Origin: Pseudomonadota bacterium | GTDB lineage: Bacteria; Pseudomonadota; Gammaproteobacteria; Steroidobacterales; Steroidobacteraceae | Direction: 5' to 3' | Length of the DNA stretch: 7,435 nucleotides | NCBI GenBank assembly: GCA_023428645.1 | Contig: JAEYXD010000098.1 | Coordinates: 1 to 7,435 of the forward strand | In this document: positions 1 to 6,407 of the stretch, one piece after another | How positions within the stretch are numbered: the first letter of the stretch is position 1 | Layout of the letters: every line of letters begins with the position of its first letter | Made by a program: the position numbers and the translations under genes | Notes under the pieces: generated by a model | Seen by the model: only the letters and a program-made list of their open reading frames with translations | Databases searched by the model: none | Told to the model about the DNA's origin: nothing

Positions 1-3000
1 ACTCATCGAAGCGCAGCGATCCTTCGACGATCAGGATCGCGCTCTTGGCAATCTGCGTTCGATACTGCTGATAGACGTCTTCGAACATCGAGGCTTCGAG
101 GCGGCCGCTGCGATCGTCCATCGTAAAAACGATGCGGCTGCCGCGCTTGCCGACGTCGAACACCATGCCGGCGACCGTCGCTGGCTTGCCTTTGAACTGG
201 AACCCGCCCTCACCTTGTGAGACCGGCCGGTCGCCCGTCACGTCCACGATGCGCCCGCTCACGATCGGCCGCACCTCGTGCTCGAACTCCTCGAACGGAT
301 GGCCGGTGAGATACAGGCCGAGCGTATCGCGCTCGCCATCCAAACGAACCCGGCGGCTCCAGTCCGGCAGCGTTTCGTTGACGATGACGGCCGGCGCGGA
401 GGCGCTCGTGTCCATGAGCCCGAACATGTCGTTCTGACCGACCGCGCGGGCACGAATCGTCTGATCCGCGAGCTGCATGGCCGCGGGCAGCGCATGCATC
501 AACGTCGCGCGATTCGCACCGAGCGCATCGGTCGCGCCGGATCGAATCAGCGCTTCGAGCACGCGGCGGTTCATACGGTTCGCATCGCTGCGACGGCACA
601 GGTCGGACAGGTCGCGATACGGGCCGGTCGCCTGGCGCTCCGCGACGAGCATCTCGACGACCGACTGGCCGACGCCTTTGATCGCGCCGAGCCCGTACCG
701 GATGCTGCGCTCCCCGGACACCGTGAACATGTAGCTGGAGCTGTTGACGTCCGGCGGCTCGACCTTGAGTTTCATGCGTCGTGCTTCGTCGATGAGCGTC
801 ACGACCTTGTCGGTCTTGTCCATGTCGGAGGACAGCACCGCCGCCATGAACGCCGCCGGATAGTGCGTCTTCAACCACGCGGTCTGGTACGTGAGCAGCG
901 CGTACGCGGCGGAGTGCGACTTGTTGAAGCCGTAGCCCGCGAACTTCTCCATCAAGTCGAAGATGTGCGCGGCGGTCGCCTCTTCGACGCCCCGCTGCGT
1001 CGCGCCCTCGACGAAGATCGCGCGCTGCTTCGCCATCTCCTCGGGCTTTTTCTTGCCCATGGCCCGGCGCAGCAAGTCGGCGCCGCCGAGCGAATAGCCG
1101 GCGAGCACCTGCGCAATCTGCATCACCTGCTCTTGATACAGGATCACGCCGTACGTCGGCTGCAAGACCGGCGTGAGATCGGGATGCAGGTAATCGATCG
1201 GCCCCGTCGTCTTGCCGTGCTTGCGGGCGATGAAGTCGTCGACCATGCCCGATTGCAGCGGGCCCGGCCGGAACAGCGCGACCAGCGCGACGATGTCTTC
1301 GAAACAGTCGGGCTGCAGGCGGCGGATCAGATCCTTCATGCCGCGCGATTCGAGCTGGAACACGGCCGTCGTTTCCCAGCGTTTCAGCAGGTCGAACGTC
1401 GCCGTGTCGTCCATCGGAATCGCATTGATGTCGAGCGGCGGCTCACCTTTCTGAGCGCGCTCGGCATTGATCGTCTTCAACGCCCAATCGATGATCGTGA
1501 GCGTGCGCAAGCCGAGAAAGTCGAACTTCACGAGGCCGGCCTGCTCGACATCGTCCTTGTCGAACTGCGTGACGACGCTGGTGCCGTTCTCGTCGCAGAA
1601 CAGCGGCGCGAAATCCGTCAGCACGGACGGCGCGATGACGACGCCGCCCGCGTGCATGCCGGCGTTGCGCACCAGGCCTTCGAGCGACATCGCCATCTTG
1701 ATGACGGCGCCGGTTTCCTCTTCCACTTCGTAGCGGCGCTTCAGCTCCGGCTCTTTCTCGAGCGCATCCTTCAATGTGATGCCGAGCTCGAAGGGAATGA
1801 GCTTCGCGATCGAATCCGCGAAGCCGTAGCTCTGGCCGTACGCGCGCGCGACGTCGCGCACGACGGCCTTCGCCGCCATCGTGCCGTACGTGATGATCTG
1901 CGACACGCGCTCGCGCCCGTAGCGCTGCGCGACGTAGTCGATGACGCGGTCGCGTCCGTCCATGCAGAAGTCGACGTCGAAGTCCGGCATCGACACGCGC
2001 TCGGGATTCAGGAAGCGCTCGAACAGCAGGTCGTATTGCAGCGGATCCAGATCCGTGATGCCGATCGCGTACGCGACGAGCGAGCCGGCACCCGAGCCGC
2101 GACCGGGACCGACGGGCACGCCGTTCTCACGGGCCCAGCGAATGAAGTCCGCGACGATGAGGAAGTAGCCCGCGAACCCCATCTGACAGATGACGCCGAG
2201 CTCGATCTGCAGACGCTCCTCGTATTCGGCGCGTTCGATCTTGCGGGTCGTGACCGTGCCCGCGAGTTGTTCCAACCGCCGCGCAAGGCCGCGCGCGGCT
2301 TCGGCGCGCAGGAAATCCTCGGTCGTCATGCCCGACGGCACGGGATATGCCGGCAGCACGGATTTGCCGAGCGTCAGCTGCAGACTGCAGCGCCGCGCGA
2401 TCTCGAGCGTGTTCTCGAGCGCCTCGGGAATGTCCTTGAACAGCTCGGCCATTTCCTCCGGCGAGCGCAGATATTGCTGCTCACTGTAACGACGCGGGCG
2501 CTTCGGATCGTCGAGCACGTTGCCGTCGTGAATGCACACGCGCACCTCGTGCGCGTCGTAGTCCTCGCGACGAATGAAGCGCACGTCGTTCGTCGCGACG
2601 ACGGGTACGCCGAGATCGATCGCCAGATCGATCGCGCCGCGCAAGTAGCTTTCGTCGCCGGAGCGGCCGGTGCGTTGCAGCTCGAGATAGTAGCGATCGC
2701 CGAAGAGCTCGAGCCATTGCGTCAGGTGCGCACGCGCTTCGTCGTAGCGCGCACCGAGGATCGCTCGACCGACGTCGCCCTCGCGCGCGCCGGACAGCGC
2801 GATCAACCCCGCCGTGCTCACGGCGTCCAGCCAGCTGCGATCGACCGTCGCGACACCTTTTGCCTGGCCTTCGAGATAGGCGCGCGTCACGAGCCGGGTG
2901 AGGTTCTTGTAGCCGATCTCGTTCTGACACAGCAGCACGAGCCGCGAGGGCTCGACACGCTCGCCGGGCTCGCGCACGAGCAGGTCGACGCCGACGATCG

Positions 3001-3199
3001 GCTTCACGCCCGCCGCGAGCGCCGCCTTGTAGAACTTCACCATCCCGAACAGATTGCATTGATCGGTGAGCGCGATCGCGGGCATGCGCATGCGCGCCGC
3101 AGAATCCATCAGGCCAGGAAGGCCCTCGCCCTCGCTCGTGATGCGGACGACGCTGTCGACGAGGGAGTATTCCGTATGGAGATGCAGGTGAACGAACAT
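1..3199 (-). CDS. dnaE: DNA polymerase III subunit alpha (partial, 3' end outside window)
   Basis: Catalytic subunit of the replicative DNA polymerase III. I translated all 1066 codons present and found one uninterrupted frame, alignable end to end with remembered E. coli DnaE (1160 aa); about the last 90-100 residues are missing. In order: N-terminal PHP domain (about 1-280, HLHLHTEYS at 4-12); polymerase core with GPGRGSGAGS (364-373), the catalytic aspartates of PDFDVDFC (D408 and D410, E. coli D401/D403) and KFDFLGL (D560, E. coli D555); fingers/helix-hairpin-helix part with GYGFNKSHSAAY and GLGAIKGVG; the internal beta-clamp-binding motif QNDMF at 922-926 (E. coli QADMF); then the OB-fold (about 975 onward). 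The OB region carries a short Gly-rich insertion (near SQGEGGFQFKG) compared with E. coli. The ATG at 3199 is the only plausible start: the frame upstream reaches a TAA at 3226-3224 with no ATG, GTG or TTG between. It begins 4 bases after the rnhB stop with only a weak Shine-Dalgarno, suggesting reinitiation after rnhB. Confidence 0.98.
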   Translation of the reverse strand, partial: MFVHLHLHTEYSLVDSVVRITSEGEGLPGLMDSAARMRMPAIALTDQCNLFGMVKFYKAALAAGVKPIVGVDLLVREPGERVEPSRLVLLCQNEIGYKNLTRLVTRAYLEGQAKGVATVDRSWLDAVSTAGLIALSGAREGDVGRAILGARYDEARAHLTQWLELFGDRYYLELQRTGRSGDESYLRGAIDLAIDLGVPVVATNDVRFIRREDYDAHEVRVCIHDGNVLDDPKRPRRYSEQQYLRSPEEMAELFKDIPEALENTLEIARRCSLQLTLGKSVLPAYPVPSGMTTEDFLRAEAARGLARRLEQLAGTVTTRKIERAEYEERLQIELGVICQMGFAGYFLIVADFIRWARENGVPVGPGRGSGAGSLVAYAIGITDLDPLQYDLLFERFLNPERVSMPDFDVDFCMDGRDRVIDYVAQRYGRERVSQIITYGTMAAKAVVRDVARAYGQSYGFADSIAKLIPFELGITLKDALEKEPELKRRYEVEEETGAVIKMAMSLEGLVRNAGMHAGGVVIAPSVLTDFAPLFCDENGTSVVTQFDKDDVEQAGLVKFDFLGLRTLTIIDWALKTINAERAQKGEPPLDINAIPMDDTATFDLLKRWETTAVFQLESRGMKDLIRRLQPDCFEDIVALVALFRPGPLQSGMVDDFIARKHGKTTGPIDYLHPDLTPVLQPTYGVILYQEQVMQIAQVLAGYSLGGADLLRRAMGKKKPEEMAKQRAIFVEGATQRGVEEATAAHIFDLMEKFAGYGFNKSHSAAYALLTYQTAWLKTHYPAAFMAAVLSSDMDKTDKVVTLIDEARRMKLKVEPPDVNSSSYMFTVSGERSIRYGLGAIKGVGQSVVEMLVAERQATGPYRDLSDLCRRSDANRMNRRVLEALIRSGATDALGANRATLMHALPAAMQLADQTIRARAVGQNDMFGLMDTSASAPAVIVNETLPDWSRRVRLDGERDTLGLYLTGHPFEEFEHEVRPIVSGRIVDVTGDRPVSQGEGGFQFKGKPATVAGMVFDVGKRGSRIVFTMDDRSGRLEASMFEDVYQQYRTQIAKSAILIVEGSLRFDE

Positions 3200-3203
3200 C
3201 GCT

Positions 3204-3944
3204 TCAGCGAGCGTCCGCGAGCGTTATAACAACGGCTTCAACCGACTCCCCCTCCCCCTCACAGCGGGCGAGGGTTAGGGGTGGGGATCCCCTGCGCAGT
3301 CGTTGCGCCTTGCGCTGCTGACGCTTGAGATGAGCCGCCTCCGCGAGACGCACGGGCTCGAAGCTGCGGCGATGAATCGGCGTCGGGCCGAACGCATCGA
3401 GCATTTCGTAGTGCGCCGGCGTGCCGTAGCCTTTGTGATGAGCGAAGCCGTACTGCGGATAGATGCGGTCGAGCTCGGTCATCATGCGATCGCGCGTGAC
3501 CTTCGCGAGAATCGAGGCGGCGCCGATACAGACGCGCAGGTCGTCGCCGTCGATGATCGCCTCGAACGAGCAATCGAGCCCGAGCCCCACGAACGAGGGG
3601 CAGCGATTGCCGTCGATCTGCACGTGCGCCGGCCCGATGCGCAAGCCGAGCAGCGCGCGCCGCATCGCGAGGTGCGTCGCTTCGAGAATGTTGTGCGCGT
3701 CGATTTCCTCGACGTCGGCCCATGCGACCGACCATGCGAGCGCGTGCTGACGGATCTTCGCCGCGAGTACCTCGCGCTCCTCGGGATCGACCTGCTTGGA
3801 ATCGCGCACCCCGCGAATGCGCCGCTTCGGATCGAGGATGACCGCGGCCGCCACGACGGGGCCCGCGAGCGGGCCGCGGCCCGCCTCATCGACGCCCGCG
3901 CACAGGCCGTCGCGCATCAGCTTGAGTCCGAGTTGTCCCGTCAT
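3204..3944 (-). CDS. rnhB: Ribonuclease HII with repeat-derived C-terminal tail
   Basis: RNase HII cuts RNA in RNA-DNA hybrids, including single ribonucleotides in DNA, and so serves ribonucleotide excision repair and primer removal in the cytoplasm. The 246-residue product shows the family signature GVDEAGRGPLAGPV with catalytic D19-E20, then DSK at 48-50, IDGN with D111, a GD pair at 133-134 (D134 as probable fourth metal ligand), AASILAKVTRD at 142-152, the HHKGYGTPAH block and HRRSFEPV at 191-198, where the E. coli protein (198 aa) ends. About 45 extra residues follow: a basic stretch (KRQQRKAQRLRR, 207-218), then a tail from about 219 whose DNA is a GC-rich palindromic repeat (see the repeat entry). 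The start ATG overlaps the lpxB TGA as ATGA, and the stop lies 4 bases before dnaE. Catalytic residues are complete, so the enzyme is probably active; the tail is unlikely to be part of the fold. Confidence 0.97.
   Translation of the reverse strand: MTGQLGLKLMRDGLCAGVDEAGRGPLAGPVVAAAVILDPKRRIRGVRDSKQVDPEEREVLAAKIRQHALAWSVAWADVEEIDAHNILEATHLAMRRALLGLRIGPAHVQIDGNRCPSFVGLGLDCSFEAIIDGDDLRVCIGAASILAKVTRDRMMTELDRIYPQYGFAHHKGYGTPAHYEMLDAFGPTPIHRRSFEPVRLAEAAHLKRQQRKAQRLRRGSPPLTLARCEGEGESVEAVVITLADAR
3243..3292 (-). repeat. GC-rich palindromic repeat inside the 3' end of rnhB
   Basis: On the minus strand this segment starts with the perfect palindrome GGGGATCCCC (3292-3283), continues as CACCCCTAACCCTCGCCCGC and ends with two GGGGGA blocks. 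The arm CCCTCGCCC (3274-3266) can pair with GGGGGAGGG (3258-3250), 8 of 9 positions, around the 7-base loop GCTGTGA. It resembles a GC-rich intergenic repeat that I recall as common in proteobacterial genomes (CCCTCACCC-AACCCTC-TCCCGC type), whose chance translations read like PLTLTLSP..GEGE. Here the rnhB frame reads PPLTLARCEGEGES, and a shifted frame reads IPTPNPRPL. No T-run follows, so it is not a Rho-independent terminator. It sits about 45-90 bases upstream of dnaE and could affect mRNA folding or stability. Assignment to a named repeat family is by recall; the boundaries are approximate. Confidence 0.6.
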
Positions 3945-5146
3945 CTTTTCGTAGTCGCGCTCAGGAGGTCGACGATCGCATCGGCGGCACGCGCACTGGC
4001 GTCCCGACGCAGCGTCGCATGGATCTGCGCGAAAGTTTGCACGAGCGCGGCTTGATCTTCACGAGACAATTGCGCGAGCAGCGCCGGACCGAGGACGTCG
4101 GCTCGAACGTCGTCGTTGAAATACTCAGGGACGACCGCGCGGCCGGCGAGCAGGTTCGGCTGAGAAAAAAATTGCGCCTTGAACAGTTTCAAATGCTTGA
4201 GCAGGAAACTTGTCAGCGCGCCTAACCGGTAGGCAACGACCATCGGGCGCTTGACGAGCGTCGCTTCGAGCGTCGCCGTTCCCGACGCGAGCAGAATCGC
4301 ATCGCTCGCGGCCATGACCTCCTGCGACAACCCGTCGAACAGCGTGACCTGATCGCGCACGCCCGCGGCTTGCAGCGCGGCTTCGAACTGCACCCGCGTC
4401 GCCGTGCTCGCCATCGCGGCGATGAATTTCAGATCGGGGCGACGCTGAGCGAGCCACGCGACGGTCGCGGCGAAGTCGGGGCCGAGCCGATTCACCTCGC
4501 CCCGACGGCTTCCCGGCAGCAGGGCTACGTAAGTCGCGGCCGGGTCGAGCCCCAGCGCGGCGCGCGTCGGCTCCTTGTCCATCGCGAGCGGCACCTGGTC
4601 GGCCAGCGGGTGACCGACGAACTCGGCGCGCACGCCGTGCGCGTCGTAGAACTGCTTCTCGAAAGGCAGCAGACACAGCACGAGGTCGACCGCGCGGCCG
4701 ATCGTCCGCACCCGCCCCTGGCGCCACGCCCACACTTGCGGGCTGACGTATTGCACCGTGCGAATGCCCTGCGCCTTCAGGCGCGGCATGAGCCGCAGAT
4801 TGAATTCCTTCGCGTCGACGCCGACGTATAGATCCGGCGGGTCCGCCGCGATGCGATCGAGCAGACGGCGGCGGATCGCGAGCAAGCGACGCAGGTGCGG
4901 AATGATTTCGAAAATGCCCATGACGGCGAGGCTGTCGGCGCGTTCCCAGGGCTGACAGCCCGCCGCGATCATGCGCGGCCCGGCGATGCCGGCGAAACGC
5001 GCGTGCGGCAGCCGCGCGCGCAGAGCATCGATCAGCTTGCCGCCAAGATTGTCGCCCGAGGTCTCGCCGGCGACGAGGACGATGAAGGGACTCGCTCGGG
5101 ATTCGGGACTCGGTTCGGAGACGGGCATGTGCGCCCCGTCCCTCAT
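3941..5146 (-). CDS. lpxB: Lipid-A-disaccharide synthase
   Basis: Peripheral inner-membrane glycosyltransferase (family GT19) that joins UDP-2,3-diacylglucosamine and lipid X into the beta-1,6-linked lipid A disaccharide 1-phosphate. The 401-residue product has the N-terminal VAGETSGD (26-32), AGPRM, AVMGIFEI, GVDAKEFN with D111 matching the essential E. coli D98, YVSPQVWAWR (133-142), LPFEKQFYD, the GH pair at 178-179, LPGSR (210-214), ASGTATLE (287-294) and QPNLLAGR with N331. E. coli LpxB is 382 aa. I chose the ATG at 5146 because it overlaps the lpxA stop as ATGA, the same arrangement as two other junctions here. The ATG at 5128 (MPVSEPS, 395 aa) is a reasonable alternative with GGGG 5 bases upstream. 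The frame is also open far upstream, to an ATG at 5824, but that part is lpxA read out of frame and is not homologous. An ATGA overlap joins the gene to rnhB. A run of seven T lies in the codons for QFFSQ (4171-4165). Confidence 0.97.
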   Translation of the reverse strand: MRDGAHMPVSEPSPESRASPFIVLVAGETSGDNLGGKLIDALRARLPHARFAGIAGPRMIAAGCQPWERADSLAVMGIFEIIPHLRRLLAIRRRLLDRIAADPPDLYVGVDAKEFNLRLMPRLKAQGIRTVQYVSPQVWAWRQGRVRTIGRAVDLVLCLLPFEKQFYDAHGVRAEFVGHPLADQVPLAMDKEPTRAALGLDPAATYVALLPGSRRGEVNRLGPDFAATVAWLAQRRPDLKFIAAMASTATRVQFEAALQAAGVRDQVTLFDGLSQEVMAASDAILLASGTATLEATLVKRPMVVAYRLGALTSFLLKHLKLFKAQFFSQPNLLAGRAVVPEYFNDDVRADVLGPALLAQLSREDQAALVQTFAQIHATLRRDASARAADAIVDLLSATTKR

Positions 5147-5931
5147 CGCACGATTCCCACTCGCTCGCGCCGTGGGGTGCTGTCGTTCAGGAAATCGACG
5201 AACGGCTTGAGCTCGGCCTGGCTTTGCAGGCGGCGCGTGAGCTCCTCGGTCGCCTCGACGAGCTTCATGCCCGAGCGATACAACACGCGATAGGCCTCGC
5301 GGATGTTGCGAATCTGATCGGGGGTGAACCCGCGGCGCTTCAGACCTTCGGCGTTCACGCTGTGCGGCTCGGCCGGGCGGCCGACCGCCATGACGAACGG
5401 CGGCACGTCGCGCGTCACGGCCGTATTGTTGGCGATGAACGCGTGCGCGCCGACCTTGCAGAACTGATGCACGCCGGCGAAGCCGCCCATGTGCACCCAG
5501 TCGCCGACGTGCACGTGCCCGCCGAGCGTGCCGTAGTTCGCGAACACGCAATGCGAGCCGATCACGCAGTCGTGGCCGACGTGCGAGCCGGTCATGAACA
5601 GGTTGTCGCTGCCGATCTGCGTGACGAGCTGGTCCTTCGTCGTGCCGCGATTGATCGTGCAGTTCTCGCGGAAGATGTTGCGATCGCCGACTTCGAGGCG
5701 CGTCGGCTCGCCCTTGTACTTCAGATCCTGCGGCGCCGCGCCGATCGACGCGAACTGGAAGACCTGATTGTCCTGGCCGAGCGTCGTCGGCCCCTGGATC
5801 ACGACGTGCGGGCCGATCCGGCATCCCTTGCCGATGACGACGCCGCTGCCGACGACGGTGTATGCGCCGATCTCGACGTCGGAGTCGATCTGCGCGTCGG
5901 CGGCGATGATGGCGGTGGAATGAATCGACAT
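5143..5931 (-). CDS. lpxA: Acyl-[ACP]-UDP-N-acetylglucosamine O-acyltransferase
   Basis: First enzyme of lipid A synthesis: it transfers an (R)-3-hydroxyacyl chain from ACP to the 3-OH of UDP-GlcNAc in the cytoplasm. The 262 residues equal E. coli LpxA in length. The N-terminal two thirds are hexapeptide repeats of a left-handed beta-helix (I/V-G-x-x-x pattern from about residue 1 to 185), interrupted by the QDLKYKGEPTRLEVGD block (68-83); a helical C-terminal part follows (RRGFTPDQIRNIREAYRVLY). The catalytic histidine is H120 in SHVGHDC (E. coli H125); NRGT (94-97) and GVHQFCKVGAH (153-163) match the substrate-binding segments. By-eye alignment puts N168 where E. coli has G173, the acyl-length ruler, so the preferred chain may be shorter than C14. 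LpxA is normally a homotrimer. The gene follows fabZ after 20 bases and overlaps lpxB by ATGA. Start chosen because MSIHSTAII matches the family N-terminus. Confidence 0.98.
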   Translation of the reverse strand: MSIHSTAIIAADAQIDSDVEIGAYTVVGSGVVIGKGCRIGPHVVIQGPTTLGQDNQVFQFASIGAAPQDLKYKGEPTRLEVGDRNIFRENCTINRGTTKDQLVTQIGSDNLFMTGSHVGHDCVIGSHCVFANYGTLGGHVHVGDWVHMGGFAGVHQFCKVGAHAFIANNTAVTRDVPPFVMAVGRPAEPHSVNAEGLKRRGFTPDQIRNIREAYRVLYRSGMKLVEATEELTRRLQSQAELKPFVDFLNDSTPRRERVGIVR

Positions 5932-5951
5932 GTGCTCGCTACCGCGAATTC
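5932..5951 (-). promoter_or_regulatory. fabZ-lpxA spacer with weak ribosome-binding site
   Basis: This is the longest non-coding stretch in the window. On the minus strand it runs from just after the fabZ TAA as GAATTCGCGGTAGCGAGCAC to the lpxA ATG. It has no clear AGGAGG; the best purine-rich parts are GGTAG and GCGAG. lpxA is therefore probably translated by ribosomes arriving from fabZ. Too short for a promoter of its own, and no hairpin is visible. Confidence 0.35.
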
Positions 5952-6407
5952 TTATTTGCTCGTGCCCGGCGCGACCATCATCGATGCGCTCGCCGCTTCC
6001 TGGTCGCCGACTTCGGCGACCGTCGAGAATTTCCAGATGCCGCGCATCGAGCGCTCGAGCGTCGCCTTCAGAATGATTTGATCGCCGGGCTCGACCGGCT
6101 TGCGAAAGCGCGCATTGTCGATGCCGACGAAGTACATCGGCCGCTCGGAATCGGGATACACGCCGGCGGTGACGAACGCGAGAATGCCGGCCGTCTGCGC
6201 GAGCGCTTCGAGAATCAGCACGCCCGGCATCACGGGCCGATGCGGGAAATGGCCGGGAAAGAAATTCTCGTTGAACGTGACGTTCTTCAGCGCGCGGATC
6301 GATTTGCCCGACTCGCAGGCCAGCACGCGATCCACGAGCAGGAAAGGATAGCGGTGCGGCAGGCGGCGCAGCACCTCGTTGATGTCCATCGTCAGCACTT
6401 CAGTCAT
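5952..6407 (-). CDS. fabZ: (3R)-hydroxyacyl-[ACP] dehydratase
   Basis: Hot-dog fold dehydratase of type II fatty acid synthesis, converting (3R)-hydroxyacyl-ACP to trans-2-enoyl-ACP. It competes with LpxA and LpxD for the same hydroxyacyl-ACP, which fits its place between their genes. The 151 residues equal the E. coli length. Family marks: LPHRYPFLLVDRV (16-28), NENFFPGHFP with catalytic H53, PVMPGVLILEALAQ with catalytic E67, and GIDNARFRKPVEPGDQ in the second half. FabZ acts as a dimer or hexamer, since each active site is built from two subunits. The ATG at 6407 overlaps the lpxD stop as ATGA and gives a product of the usual length; an in-frame Met at residue 7 (6389) is a less likely alternative. 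Nothing unusual was seen in the sequence. Confidence 0.98.
   Translation of the reverse strand: MTEVLTMDINEVLRRLPHRYPFLLVDRVLACESGKSIRALKNVTFNENFFPGHFPHRPVMPGVLILEALAQTAGILAFVTAGVYPDSERPMYFVGIDNARFRKPVEPGDQIILKATLERSMRGIWKFSTVAEVGDQEAASASMMVAPGTSK

Noticed and set aside
2481..3059. Out-of-frame minus-strand open frame within dnaE (192 codons), and the similar frames at 210-878, 2008-2286 and 3259-3735
   Set aside because: All overlap dnaE or rnhB in the wrong frame and give low-complexity Arg/Ala-rich translations typical of GC-rich shadow frames.
278..3229. A 983-codon plus-strand open frame opposite dnaE
   Set aside because: It is in exact codon register with dnaE, so its stops could come only from sense TTA, CTA or TCA codons, which dnaE codons 1-974 never use. 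The predicted protein is Arg/His/Ala-rich without recognisable domains, while dnaE aligns residue by residue with a known family. It shows codon bias, not a gene. Similar registered shadows lie opposite rnhB, lpxB, lpxA and fabZ.
3250..3274. Rho-independent terminator between rnhB and dnaE
   Set aside because: The hairpin is GC-rich but is not followed by a T-run on the minus strand, and it lies inside the rnhB reading frame ahead of a coupled gene.
4185..4210. Inverted repeat AGTTTC / GAAACT with a 14-base loop in lpxB
   Set aside because: Only six pairs within conserved coding sequence; expected by chance in a window this size.
5147..5824. Upstream extension of lpxB to an ATG at 5824 (627-residue product)
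   Set aside because: The extra 226 codons are lpxA read in a different frame, are Arg-rich and match nothing in LpxB, whose conserved start lies just before VAGETSGD.
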